A stretch of 64,000 bases of DNA from Codonopsis lanceolata (taxonomy: Eukaryota > Streptophyta > Magnoliopsida > Asterales > Campanulaceae): NCBI GenBank assembly GCA_013146195.2, contig CM028379.1:56865693-56929692 (forward strand), given 5' to 3'. Within the stretch, counting starts at the first letter, position 1; every line of letters begins with the position of its first letter. Under the pieces are notes generated by a model. The model had not been told where the DNA came from and ran no database searches. It saw only the letters and a list, made by a program, of their open reading frames with translations. This document shows positions 43,707 to 54,499 of the stretch, in pieces. The position numbers were made by a program, and so were the translations under genes.

Positions 43707-45172
43707 TTCACTACAATTTATTACAAAAAGAAGACATAAGCATATATATATATATATATATTTGATTCACTTTTGTTCTAAAAAATCAATTACTAAATAT
43801 AATCACATCATATCATACACGTAAGTAGGGAAAATCCGCGAGGCTCGTAATCACAACCAAAGTATACACAACGTGAAAATATTCATAAATTGATGATTTA
43901 AACAAAAGAAATAAAATAGAACAAATCCATCAACCACATATTATATACATAAATATTTTCACTACTGAAAATAAAATTATTGGGTCTCGTATAGTCCCAA
44001 TCGCAATTTTAAAGCCCAAAACGACAATTAAATATGCTAAAAATGACTTTAAAATAATTTAAAATTCACAAAGAATTTTAAAAAATTTCAGAACAGTCCC
44101 AAATAGCCCTAAACAGTCACAGAATGACAAAACAACCCTTGGATATTATTTTTGAATTTTTAAAAAATCAGAAAACATGTTTTTATACACTGAAAAAGTA
44201 AAAACAAATATTTACAGGCTGAATTGATCAAAACAGAGGCCACCATTGGACTCAGAAGGCTGAAATTTGTCTAGACTGCAGCCGTCGTTTCTTAAAAACC
44301 GCTACAAAACGCCGCCGCACGCCCTCGCGTGCCACTGCTGTGTGGGCTTCCTCTAAGCCGAGACAGTGGCGGGTGACGTCTATCGATGGCGTGGTAGGCG
44401 ACCGCAGGCGGGGGGCGGCGTCATGCTTACGTCACTGATGACGTGGTAGGGCTGACGTCATGATGACGTCATCAAAACTGAGTCAATGGGTGGGTCACAC
44501 TACTGTCGTGGCAGGTGACGTGGTAGACACGTCATTAGTCAACGGTTGACTGGTCATCCTTCACGTCGTCTTCCACGCGCCGCCTTCCGGTGCTCCGATG
44601 AGGTCACGGACGGTGGCGTTGGATTCGTCTCTTCGAGTACTTTCCAGTGATGTACTTTTTACATCGAAAGGAGTGTCACAAAAGGCACGTACATCGAGGC
44701 CGAGAGTGGGGTTCATTTTGACGTCAATGTTTCAACCCTAAAAATCGATTCGCGAACGTGATCCGCGAGCCAATTTTATGAGGCCATAAAACGTTCATTT
44801 TAAGTCCAAATTAAGCATATAATCTGTCGTTGGAAAGCCCTCGCAGAGTACTACAAGTACAATTCATAAAATCACAATTTTACAGAACATAAACAGGTCA
44901 TAACATCATGCAAAGTTTCGGAAAAATCCATTTTCAACAAAACTTGGGTTTGTGATATTTTGAAAAATACCCAACGGAATTCAACGAGAATTTAGTATGT
45001 TGTTCGCTTCATCGTAGGGAACTCAGACATATAAATTTTTCTCGAAAATAAAAAAGTTTTACACATAAAATAATAAAACTCATTTGGTTCGTTATCGGGT
45101 AAAACTTTTAAACAAACCCAAAACAAAAGCATCCAATTCATGGCATAACGATACGAGCAATCAAGTATATAG
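43707..45172 (-). promoter_or_regulatory. copia-B leader with clustered ACGT-core motifs
   Basis: A 1.47-kb untranslated leader lies between PBS and gag. Its 44290-44600 part is strikingly GC-rich for this window. It holds eight ACGT cores between 44376 and 44566, including two TGACGTCA copies (near 44453 and 44464), several TGACGTGG-type sites and GTCAACGGTTGAC (an inverted W-box pair, near 44539). An AT microsatellite at 43742-43761 and AT-rich DNA complete it. Such motifs bind bZIP and WRKY factors in plants; a regulatory role here is inferred. Confidence 0.65.
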
Positions 45173-45184
45173 GCTCTGATACCA
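45173..45184 (-). other. copia-B primer binding site, initiator-Met tRNA
   Basis: Plus GCTCTGATACCA, five bases from the LTR end at 45190. Confidence 0.94.
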
Positions 45185-45189
45185 ATAAA

Positions 45190-45663
45190 TGATATATCTA
45201 AACATATATCACACAAGTTCGATATCAAACAGTAATCATGAGTTACCATATGCGAACTTGAACTTTGAGCGAAACAGAAGACTTTCTGCCTGAACTATGA
45301 TCTTCGTATGTCACGATCAACAAATCTGCAAGTCTCTCTCGTCGGATTGATATCACGTAGCACGAATATCAATACTGGTTCACACCGCAAATCCAAGCCT
45401 CTTGATGGTTAGGCTAGAGGGAGTATTTTGGTGAGATAGATTTAGGAGAGAGAGAGGGGCGGCAACGAAGACGTGTTCTTCAGTTTGTGTGTTAGAGTTT
45501 TATCCCTTTAGTTGCCCTATTTATATTATTACCAAGAAACCATATTTCTTGTAGGTTAAGTTATGTCAATCCTAAACACATTCGGATTAGGAAACTAATT
45601 AACCAATAATAAATTTCCATGTGGGCGGGACTAAATAATCGGGTCACAAGCCCAATCACTAAC
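45190..45663 (-). repeat. copia-B 5' LTR, 474 bp
   Basis: Minus-strand start TGTTAGTG (45663) and end GATATATCA (45190), a proper TG..CA pair. A TATA-like 'tatttatattatt' lies near 45528. The sequence right after it, CTTAT, matches the empty-site word in copy-1 host DNA (41923-41927), supporting this boundary. Confidence 0.85.
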
Positions 45664-45681
45664 ACTTATTATAAATGATTC
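45664..45681. repeat. Host segment copy 2, left piece
   Basis: CTTATTATAAATGATTCA, identical to 41923-41940, lies between the copia-B LTR and the Helitron-like insert. Confidence 0.8.
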
Positions 45682-45825
45682 AAATATATATATATATTTA
45701 AAGTTGGTGAGGAGCACTATGGTTGTGCCACCTCACCCACTTTAGATAAATATTGATTCTTAGGCATCTATGTAAAACTTTTTATCTTCCAACCATTACT
45801 TATTAATAATACCTATTAATATTCA

Positions 45826-46682
45826 ATATGATAAGGGGTATTATCATATAGCTATATATAACAATAGATATAACTTCTTCTATTGTCAATAGTAGAAGAC
45901 TTATATTTAAAAAAAATTACAACTAACATTACTTCTAACCAATGTGGGATAAACCTCTTCAAGGTGAGATATTACTTCTAATGACTCACTTTTAACACCA
46001 TACTTTAACCTTTGATATCTTATTCATCCAAAACTTGATTTTGACAAATAAATATATCATTTCGATATTCTTGCCGAGTAGAACACATTTGCACAATTAC
46101 TTTTGTCAACAAACAAATGACACGTAAAGAAATTTGTGCCTCAAGTTGCACAATTTCTTTCACTAAAACATTAATTTTTTAATAAGTATTATACTTTAAC
46201 TCTTGATATTTTATTCATCCAAAACTCGATTTTGACAAATAAATATATCAATTCGATGCTCTCACCGAGTAGAACACATTTTCGCAATTATCTTCGTCAA
46301 CAAACAAATGACACATAAAGAAATTAGTGCCTGAAGTTACACAATTTCTCTCACTAAAAGACTAATTTTTTTAAACAAATATTATACTTTAAATCTTGAT
46401 ATTGTATTATCCAAAACTCGATTTAGACAAATAAATATATCATTTTGATGATCTCACCGAGTAGAACGCATTTGCGCAATTACCTTCGTCAACAAACAAA
46501 TGACACATAAAGAAATCGTTCCTCAAGTTGCACAATTTCTTTCACTAAAAACATTAATTTTTCAACAATAGAAGATATGTATCCCACATTGGTTAGAAAT
46601 TGATGTTGGTTTAAAAAATTCTATTATTAAGTACCAATAGAAGAAATGCAACATACATTGGTTGGAAAGTGATGTTGATTTT
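45826..46682 (+). repeat. Block I of an 860-bp internal duplication with three 190-bp units
   Basis: Units start at 46012, 46203 and 46396 and run to about 46565. Each has 'ttgatat.ttatt.atccaaaac', 'gacaaataaatatatca', 'ccgagtagaacacatt', 'aacaaacaaatgacac' and 'ttgcacaatttctttcact'. The block is flanked by 'atgataaggggtatta' on the left and 'ccaatagaagaaatgca' on the right, as in block II. Confidence 0.92.
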
Positions 46683-46786
46683 CAAAGTCACTAGAAAACC
46701 AAAAGTTTTTTAAGTTTTCACATGGATACTTTAGAATGAAGATTTATTCAAAGGTGGTGATACATAAGATTAGCCCTCACCAACTT

Positions 46787-46846
<60 letters not shown>

Positions 46847-47368
46847 AAAATATTTTTACCATGATTATCAATAGAAGATGTATATCTCACATTGGCAAGA
46901 AAATTATGTTGAGTTTAAATTATTTTATATTATTACCAATAAAAGAGACGTATAACACATTGTTTAAAAAGAAAATGTTAGATTTTAAAGTCTTTAGACT
47001 AAAAACTTTCACTTTTACAAGAAATATATCTCACATGGTTATAAAAGATTCTACTATTATTACCAATAGAAGAGATGTATTAAACATTGGTTATAAATTG
47101 ATGTATGTATTAAAAATACTATTATTAATTACTAATTGAAAAGATGTATTATACATTTGTTATAAAGTGTTGTTGGTTTTCAAAGTTTTTTTTTATAAAA
47201 GACTTCTACAATTATTACCAATAGAAGATGTATATCGCACATTGGTTAAAAATGATATTGATTTTTAATTATTTTAGATTATATAAAAGACTTACTATTA
47301 TTAGCAATATAAGATATATATACTTTTGGTTTTCTAGTCATTAGCTAATAATAATACATAATAATAAT
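46683..47368 (+). repeat. Spacer of short 'caatagaagatgtat..cacattggtt' repeats
   Basis: A unit of roughly 70-85 bp, 'taccaatagaagagatgtat' then 'acattggtta.aaatgatgtt' then 'tttaaagtctttaga', recurs about six times with decay. A TA microsatellite lies at 46794-46844. 46690-46797 is also a reverse complement of 45684-45800. Confidence 0.75.
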
Positions 47369-48218
47369 TAATATGATAAGGGGTATTAGTATTAGTATAT
47401 ATAACTTCTTCTATTGCCAATAGTAGAAGACTTATATTTAAAAACTTTTACAACTAACATTACTTCTAACCAATGTGGGATAAAACTCTTCAAGGTTAGA
47501 TATTACTTCTAATGACTCACTTTTAACATCATACTTTAAACTTTGATATCTTATTCATCCAAAACTTGATTTGGACAAATAGATATATCATTTCGATGTT
47601 TTTTAGCGAGTAGAACAAATTTGCACAATTATTTTTGTCAACAAACAAATGACACGTAAAGAAATTTGTGCCTCAAGTTGCACAATTTCTTTCACTAAAA
47701 ACATTAATTTTTTAATAAATATTATACTTTAACTTTTGATATCTTATTCATCCAAAACTGGATTTGGATAAATAAATATATCATTTTGATGCTCTCACCA
47801 AGTAAAACACATTTGCGCAATTACCTTCACCAACAAACAAATGACACGTAAAGAAATTCGTACTTCAAGTTGCACAATTATTTCTCTCACTAAAAACACT
47901 AATTTTGTTAACAAGTATTATACTTTAAGTCTTGATATCTTATTATCCAAAACTCGATTTTGACAAACAAATATATCATTTTGATGCTCTCACCGAGTAG
48001 AACACATTTGCACAATTACCTTCTTCAACAAACAAATGACACGTAAAGAAATTCGTGCCTCAAGTTGCACAATTTCTTTCACTAAAAACACTAATTTTTC
48101 AACAATAGAAGAGATGTATCCCACATTGATTAGAAATTGATGTTGGTTTAAAAAATTCTATTATTAAGTACCAATAGAAGAAATGCATCATACATTGGTT
48201 GGAAAGTGATGTTGATTT
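47369..48218 (+). repeat. Block II of the 860-bp duplication with three 190-bp units
   Basis: Units start at 47543, 47736 and 47932 and end about 48103, with the same flanks and order as block I. Unit-to-unit positions correspond one to one between blocks, so the block was duplicated after the three-unit array had formed. Confidence 0.92.
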
Positions 48219-48678
48219 TAATTTTAGAATATGTATACACATTGTTTAGAAATGAATGTTCGTTAAAAAGTCTTTTATCTACTACTATTATTACTAATAG
48301 AAAATATGTATACCATATGGTTAGAATGTGGTGTTGGTTTTAAAGTTTTTAGATAAAAGACTTAAACTTTCATTACCAATAAAAATATAAAATAATTATC
48401 TCACATTGTTTAAAAATGTATTATGATTTTAAAAGTTTTTAACAAAATGACTTCTAATATTATTATCAAGTTAAATGTTAATTTTAAAAGTCTTTAGAAA
48501 AAAAAATTAATATTATTATTAATATAAAATATGTATCTCACGTTAGCTAGAAACTTATATTAATTTTAAAAGTATTTAGGTAAAAAAAATTGTATAATAT
48601 TAGTAACAATATAAAAAAATTATAACCATGGAAAAGATTAATAATCTAATTATAATGTCTAAAAGTTATATTATTATT

Positions 48679-48681
<3 letters not shown>

Positions 48682-48765
<84 letters not shown>
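48682..48765. repeat. TA dinucleotide microsatellite
   Basis: About 84 bases of uninterrupted alternating TA just upstream of the Helitron-like 3' end. Confidence 0.97.
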
Positions 48766-48768
<3 letters not shown>

Positions 48769-48805
48769 ACATTGTACCCGTGCATAGCACGGGCTAAATA
48801 ACTAG

Positions 48806-48874
48806 TTTAGAAAGAAATGCTTACTTTTATTAGAGAATGAAAATGTTTCCCAAGAAATTGATCTCGGAGAGATC
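48806..48874. repeat. Host segment copy 2, right piece
   Basis: It matches 41945-42013 with one G/A difference, then is interrupted by the copia-C LTR at 48875. Its last bases AGATC are the likely target duplication of copia-C; the far flank is not in the window. Confidence 0.88.
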
Positions 48875-51181
48875 TGTTGGAAACTTGTTTCCATAAAACT
48901 TGAATAAGTGAGTTATGTATGTATAATGTGGGGAATCCCATTGGGAACAAAATGAAAAAAGCTCTACCTTATAAGGTAGAGCTTTACAGGCTTTTACTTT
49001 CGAGGCCTTGGGCCACTACACTTTGTGTAGGAGGAAGACCTACCTAGGTGTAACAGGTCCAAACACAGCCCACGCCTTGCCGCCGCCGAAATATGGCTCG
49101 GCTGGCGGCTCAGTAGGGGGTTGGTTGGTTGGTCGGTCGGCCGACTTGCCTGCCTGAACCAGTGTGTGACCCTTTTCAGCATGAACCTTTTGAACATGTT
49201 CAAGTTCGGCCCGCTATTAACGATTATAAGCGAACGTTGTGTCTCTTGAGACAACCATAAAGCTGTCTCGAAAACAGCTTATGTTATGCGTTTAGCCATA
49301 ATGCCAGCTGCCAATTGTTTGTGTCTGCATTCGGAACCACAGCCAACGCCTTCAACCCTCCCAACCGTCATCCCTAATGCCATCTGACCAAAAACTTAGA
49401 TTTTTGTCATCCGAAATGCCTTTCGTTTTTACAACCTTTCTACCCCTACACACAGAGATTACAGCGGCGTGCTCTTGATTCGCCGGTATGATGGCAGGAG
49501 GACGCCCTCTTCAATCACGTAAGTATCTGAAACCAGGGAGACACAGTGATATATCCCGTCCAGTCTGATAACGGGTCAGTTTTTTGTCTTAAGGAAAGAG
49601 CTTAATTGCTCGAGGATATTATTACTCTCTTCCTTAAACACTCTGGAAACCTAAATCAGTCATACCCTAATAACAATCTTAAGACAAAGTTCATTTTGGC
49701 TTGGTTTTCGTTTCCAATGTCAGTACATGTTCTGATTCTGCATGCTTAAGTAAGACAGATGCATACGCCTTTCTAATCTGCTTAGGCAATACATATAACC
49801 TTGTTAGTGTTTGTTAGGATCAACAAACTTGAAATCTGTGTTACAGAATCAGACCACATCACACTGTTATAACCTGATCAAAGTCTGTTTCTGATTCTGA
49901 TTTCTACATAACCTGATTTTATGCATTAAACTGAAACCTGATCCTGAGATAGCCTGCTTATTACAAAAATTTATGCATATAATGCATCAGGAAAAATTGT
50001 TGCAACCGCATCTTGTTTTTATTGATTACGCTCATCAATCACATTTTGCGTTCACTGCGGTGATTAACACGTTTCATTACGATCTGTTTCCAAGACGCAA
50101 CTTACGTATACAACTGTTCACATACGATTGAGACTTCACACACCATGCAGAACCTACTTTCTTGCATTTTACATGTTAGTACTAACTTTGTTTACGCATA
50201 CAGTGATTAGTCATTAGAGACTCTTTCACAAACATTTCGCCTCTGGTTTTGTTTCTACTTGGACTTGAACTAAACACGTTGTTCTTTATATATAATACGT
50301 GAAACTAGAAGTCAGGTGTCTTAAAAAAACAAAACAGTTCAGACTCTCTAACACTCATCATTCAGGATCTTGCTTCACATGGCCCCGCATCACAACATGT
50401 TTGAATTTTACATATCACCTTGGTGCAATTAAAAGCATTACTTTATATCGATTTCGATTTCTAGTTCAAGTTCTTTATACATTTAAACTACTTTGGTATA
50501 CAAACTCGATGGCGCGAAAACAAATCTACTTGTGCAGCTACTTGCTTGGTGCGCATATTGCGCCTTAATACATTGCGGAAAATCATCTGAAACCGGTGTA
50601 CTAACAAGCTGTTTTACGCACAACAATTTTGTTTACGCACGACCGACCATGTGCAAATCTATTCTTGCATTAATCTTTTGATTCTGAATCTTAATTTGTT
50701 CAGATGCATTACGCATCTTGTGATTCACATTCAAAAACCTTCATACAAGTATGTTTTCCAGAATACAAATTCGGTTTTTACGCTCCGTCTTTGAATACAT
50801 TCACATTCTTTATACATGTCGATTCTTTATCTGTATTTCAGTTTCAATTCCTGTTTTAAATTACAGTTTCTGGTTCATGTCCTAATCTATTTAAGTTACA
50901 AATTATGCTCCAGTTTTAATACTGTAATAACCGTTTAAACTGTAATAGATTCAGCCTGTTTTTGGCAAAGGCATTCAGCCTGTTCTCAAACCAATTAAGG
51001 CTATTTTGATTAATACTTAAGCGTATTAATAATAAGTGTTTTAATAAAACTACAGGAGAGTCTATTAAAATCATTGCTAATTATATAGAAACAATAGTGT
51101 TTCATATAACTTAGCATAATCTTGTTGTGTGCGGCATGGCTTAATTCGGAAAAAGGAACCATTGTATCTAGCCCATGGCGA
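48875..51181 (+). other. copia-C 5' LTR and leader
   Basis: The perfect 26-bp palindrome centred on TTATAA (48959-48984) and CTACACTTTGTGTAG (49016-49030) are kept. The other two palindromes seen in copia-1 have substitutions. The leader is AT-rich with 'cagcctgtt', 'attcag' words and holds no gene. LTR end and PBS were not recognised. Confidence 0.6.
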
Positions 51182-51980
51182 AAATGATGCATACCACCGT
51201 TCACACTCACGGTGGCGGGAAAAGTTTGTAGGCAAAGAGTTCAAGAGATGGCAACAAAAGATGCTCTTCTACCTTCTGACGTTGAACTGTCTAAGTGCAC
51301 GAAGGAATCAACCCCTATCTTGAAAGAAGGGGAAGCGGATCGCACCACCGTGACATTGTCGAGTCATGGAAGCACTCAGACTTCCCTTTGCGGGAACTAC
51401 GTCTTAAATGGATGGATAACTCATTATATGACGTATCTGACCCATTTAAGATGGCGAAGGACCTTTGGGAATCATTGGAAAAGAAATATAAAACCGAAGA
51501 TGGAAACAAGAAGAAATTAAACAGATTTGCTAGGTTTTAGAATTTATGATGATCGATTCCAAAAGTGTAATGACACAAGTTGAACAACTCCAACTTATCT
51601 TGCACGAGATAGCAACCGAAGGAATGATAGTTTCCCAAGCATTCCACGCCGCGGCAATGATCGGTAAGCTACCTCGCGCTGAAAGACTTCAAAAACTATC
51701 TCAAGCATAAACACAAGGATATGTCGTTGGAGGATTTGATCCTAAGGCAAGAATTGAGTTGCACAAACCGAAGTCGCCGACAAGAAGCAGCCTTCGCCCA
51801 TAGAAGGCGCATGTGGTCGAGCAAGACGCCAAGAACGGAAGCGTAAAAGCCCGAAGGGACGCTTCATAAGTGAAAGAAGTACAAGTTCAAGTGTTTGAAC
51901 TGTGATAAGAAGCGGCCATAGCTGCGGAGTGCCGAGGCAAAAAAGCGCAAAAGCGTGAAGCCAACATGGTTGACGAAGAG
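51182..51980 (+). pseudogene. gag: copia-C gag, frameshifted
   Basis: REKFVGKEFKRWQQKMLFYL in one frame and ESWKHSDFPLREL plus DLWESLEKKYKTED in another. Later pieces near 51600-51780 (LPRAERL, MSLEDLILRQ-like) lie in still other frames. The zinc-knuckle area (51890-51950: CLNCDKK then decay) is not intact. Confidence 0.82.
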
Positions 51981-52340
51981 ATCAGCATGGTATGTGTCGC
52001 CTCCGACAAACATGGCTGGCACGTCACAGTGGTTCAGCGATGCCAAGATGTTCTAAGCTACAACAAGGTGACATCCGGGGAAAGCTTTTCATGGGCAATT
52101 CATCTACTGAGTGGAAGGCAAATGCCAAGTGACCCTAAAAATGACGAGTATGAGTTGTGCTAACCAATGTCTTCATGTTCCCGACATTCGCAAAAAATTT
52201 GATCTCCTGTTTCTTGGTTAAACATGGGTTTAAGTTGGCTTTTTGAGTCGGACAAGTTTATCCTAAGTAAGAGTGTTTTTATTGGTAAAGGTTACCTCGA
52301 TGAGGGCCTTTTTAAGTGTAATGTAATGGTGGTTAACACC
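51981..52340 (+). pseudogene. copia-C protease region, degraded
   Basis: MVDEEISMVCVASDKHGWHV corresponds to the start of the copia-1 protease piece. The catalytic motif is deleted, with about 20 codons missing relative to copia-1. The FESDKFILSKSVFIGKGYL block remains. Confidence 0.75.
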
Positions 52341-53371
52341 GCGCATAAAATTGATAATAAAAGTGCTAAGACCATCTTCTTTCTTACTTGCTTCGAGCAT
52401 TTCAATATTTGGCATTATCGATTAGGTCATGTTAACTATGACTCTATGAGACGATTAATGAAAATGGAATTAATTCCTCCAAGTCGCATTAATAAAAATA
52501 ACAAATGTCATACTTGTGTTGAAGCTAAGCAAACAAGAACGCCATTTAAGACAATCGAGCGTGACACAACACCATTAGATATGGTTCATAGTGATCTATG
52601 TGACTTAAAAATCCATAGAATCTTATGGCGGAAACAAATACTTCATCACCTTTATTGATGATTGTACCCGTTTTGTCATCTCTATCTCTTAAAAGTAAAG
52701 CCTTCAAGCTTTTAAGCTTTACAAAAACGAAGTCGAGAATCAACTTTCAAAGAAGATAAAAATTCTTAAGTCCGATCGAGGAGGTGAATATGTTTTTCCT
52801 TCAAAGACTTCGGTCACCACGTGATTATTCACAAAGTTACACCCCCATATAGCCCACAATCCAATGGGATTGCCGAAAGAAAAAATCGAACCTTAAAGGA
52901 AATGATGAACGCATTATTGCTTCAATCCTGGCCTACCCGACGAATGTGGGGAGGCGGTGCTCACCGCCAATTACTTGTTAAACAAGCTTCCCCACAAGAA
53001 ATTGGACAAAACGCCTCTATTGAATTATGGCATGGTCGAAAACCATCCTATAAATACCAAAGTGTGGGGGTGCCTAGCTAAAGTAGCTGTCCCACCACCT
53101 AAAAAGGTTAAAATCGGTTCCAAAACCGTGGATTGTACTTTATTGGTTATGCAACCCATGCGCCTTCGGCTTCTTAGTCCATAACTGATAATCCTGAAAT
53201 CGAGGTGAATACTATGGAATCAAGAAATGCCATGCTTTTTGAAGCTATCTTTCCTCTAAAAGATGATACTTCAAGAAAACGCCATTTCTTGGTCAATTGA
53301 CGAACAAGATAACACCTCACAAGCAATAGTCCCTATGGCTATCGATCGCGTATTCATCAAGATGAAGACAT
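52341..53371 (+). pseudogene. copia-C GAG-pre-integrase and integrase
   Basis: IWHYRLGHVNYDSMRRLMKM, CHTCVEAKQTRTPF and MVHSDLCDLK are in one frame. The second acidic block keeps the Asp in this copy (KSDRGGEY near 52770, Asn in copia-1). VTPPYSPQSNGIAERKNRTL, with the catalytic Glu, is intact at 52833-52890. Frame changes lie near 52610, 52690, 52820 and 52930. The C-terminal part runs to the gap. Confidence 0.88.
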
Positions 53372-53471
53372 NNNNNNNNNNNNNNNNNNNNNNNNNNNNN
53401 NNNNNNNNNNNNNNNNNNNNNNNNNNNNNNNNNNNNNNNNNNNNNNNNNNNNNNNNNNNNNNNNNNNNNNN
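53372..53471. other. Assembly gap of 100 N
   Basis: Exactly 100 undefined bases between copia-C and the Ogre-like element. Confidence 1.
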
Positions 53472-53474
53472 AAT

Positions 53475-54493
53475 GATAGTCAATGGGTTTGAAACTTTTT
53501 GAAAATGGGCTTTCCCAGCATGGGAAAGCTTTTTGAAACTTTTGAAAATGGGCTTTCCCAGCATAGGAAAGCTTTTGAAATTTTTTGAAAATGGGCTTTC
53601 CCCAAGTATAGAAAGCTTTTAGACTTTTGAAAATGGGCTTTCCCCAGCATAGGGAAAGCTTTTGGAATTTTTGAAAATGGGCTTTCCCCAGCATAGGGAA
53701 AGCTTTGAAATTTTTGAAAATGGGCTTTCCCCAGCATAGGGAAAGCTTTTGGAACTTTTGAAAATGGGCTTTCCCCAGCATAGGGAAAGCTTTGGAATTT
53801 TTGAAAATGGGCTTTCCCCAGCATAGGGAAAGCTTTGAAATTTTTTGAAAATGGGCTTTCCCCAGCATAGGGAAAGCTTTGGAACTTTTTGAAAATGGGC
53901 TTTCCCCAGCATAGGGAAAGCTTTGAATTTTTGAAAATGGGCTTTCCCCAGCATAGGGAAAGCTTTGAAACTTTTTGAAAATGGGCTTTCCCCAGCATAG
54001 GGAAAGCTTTGGAATTTTGAAAATGGGCTTTCCAGCATAGGAAAGCTTTTGAACTTTTTGAAAATGGGCTTTCCCCAGCATAGGGAAAGCTTTGAACTTT
54101 TGAAAATGGGCTTTCCCCAGATAGGAAAGCTTTGAAATTTTTGAAAATGGGCTTTCCCCCAGCATAGGAAAGCTTTGGAACTCTTTGAAAATGGGCTTTC
54201 CCAGTTATAGGAAAGCTTTGGAACTTTTTGAAAATGGGCTTTCCCCAGCATAGGGAAAGCTTTGAAATTTTTGAAAATGGGCTTTCCCCAGCATAGGGAA
54301 AGCTTGAATTTTGAAAATGCTTATCCCAGCATAGGAGAAGCGATGATTTATTTTTGAAAATGCTTATCCCAGCATAGGAGAAGCGATGATTTTTTATTAT
54401 TTTTTTTAAATGCTTATCCCAGCATAGGAGAAGCGATGATTTATTTTTTTGAAAATGCTTATCCCAGCATAGGAGAAGCGATGATTTATGAAG
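53475..54493 (-). repeat. Hairpin minisatellite, 19 units of about 44 bp plus 4 variant units
   Basis: Nineteen units of 'ttgaaaatgggctttcccc' + 'agcatagggaaagcttt..' run from 53475 to about 54308, followed by four units with 'gcttatcc-cagcata-ggagaagc' (54315-54490). In the main unit GCTTTCCC pairs with GGGAAAGC around a CAGCATA loop. The variant keeps the loop and a stem with one mismatch. Several long frames cross the array only because units lack stops. Ogre-type 3'UTRs are known hotspots for such arrays. Confidence 0.95.
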
Positions 54494-54499
54494 TGTTGT

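Larger units (their letters stand above)
42160..45663 (-). mobile_element. copia-B: 5' half of a Ty1/copia retrotransposon
   Basis: From right to left: LTR (45663-45190), PBS, a 1.47-kb leader, gag, zinc knuckle, protease and GAG-pre-integrase, ending near 42160 where copy-1 host DNA begins. Integrase core, RT, RNase H and 3' LTR are missing. It is a different family from copia-A and copia-1 by LTR and Gag. Confidence 0.9.
45682..48805 (+). mobile_element. Non-autonomous Helitron-like element, about 3.1 kb
   Basis: The 3' end is textbook: the hairpin CCCGTGCATAGCACGGG (about 48776-48793), nine spacer bases, then CTAG (48802-48805) followed by host T. Host sequence resumes at 48806 exactly as in the unoccupied copy at 41945. 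The 5' end is near 45680-45690; a canonical TC start preceded by A is not clear. No Rep/helicase gene is present. The interior is two duplicated blocks of repeats plus AT microsatellites. Confidence 0.75.
48875..53371 (+). mobile_element. copia-C: Ty1/copia element, same family as copia-1, cut by gap 2
   Basis: It starts TGTTGGAAACTTG like copia-1 and follows it in order through LTR, leader, gag, protease and integrase up to the segment before RT. The gap removes RT, RNase H and the 3' LTR. Many 1-base differences from copia-1 fall in homopolymers and break frames in both copies at different places. Confidence 0.92.

Noticed and set aside
43744..43761. Possible origin or hairpin at the AT run in the copia-B leader
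   Set aside because: A short simple repeat only; nothing else supports function.
45826..48218. CRISPR-like array of regularly spaced repeats
   Set aside because: Units are contiguous 190-bp tandem repeats without unique spacers, in plant DNA inside a Helitron-like element.
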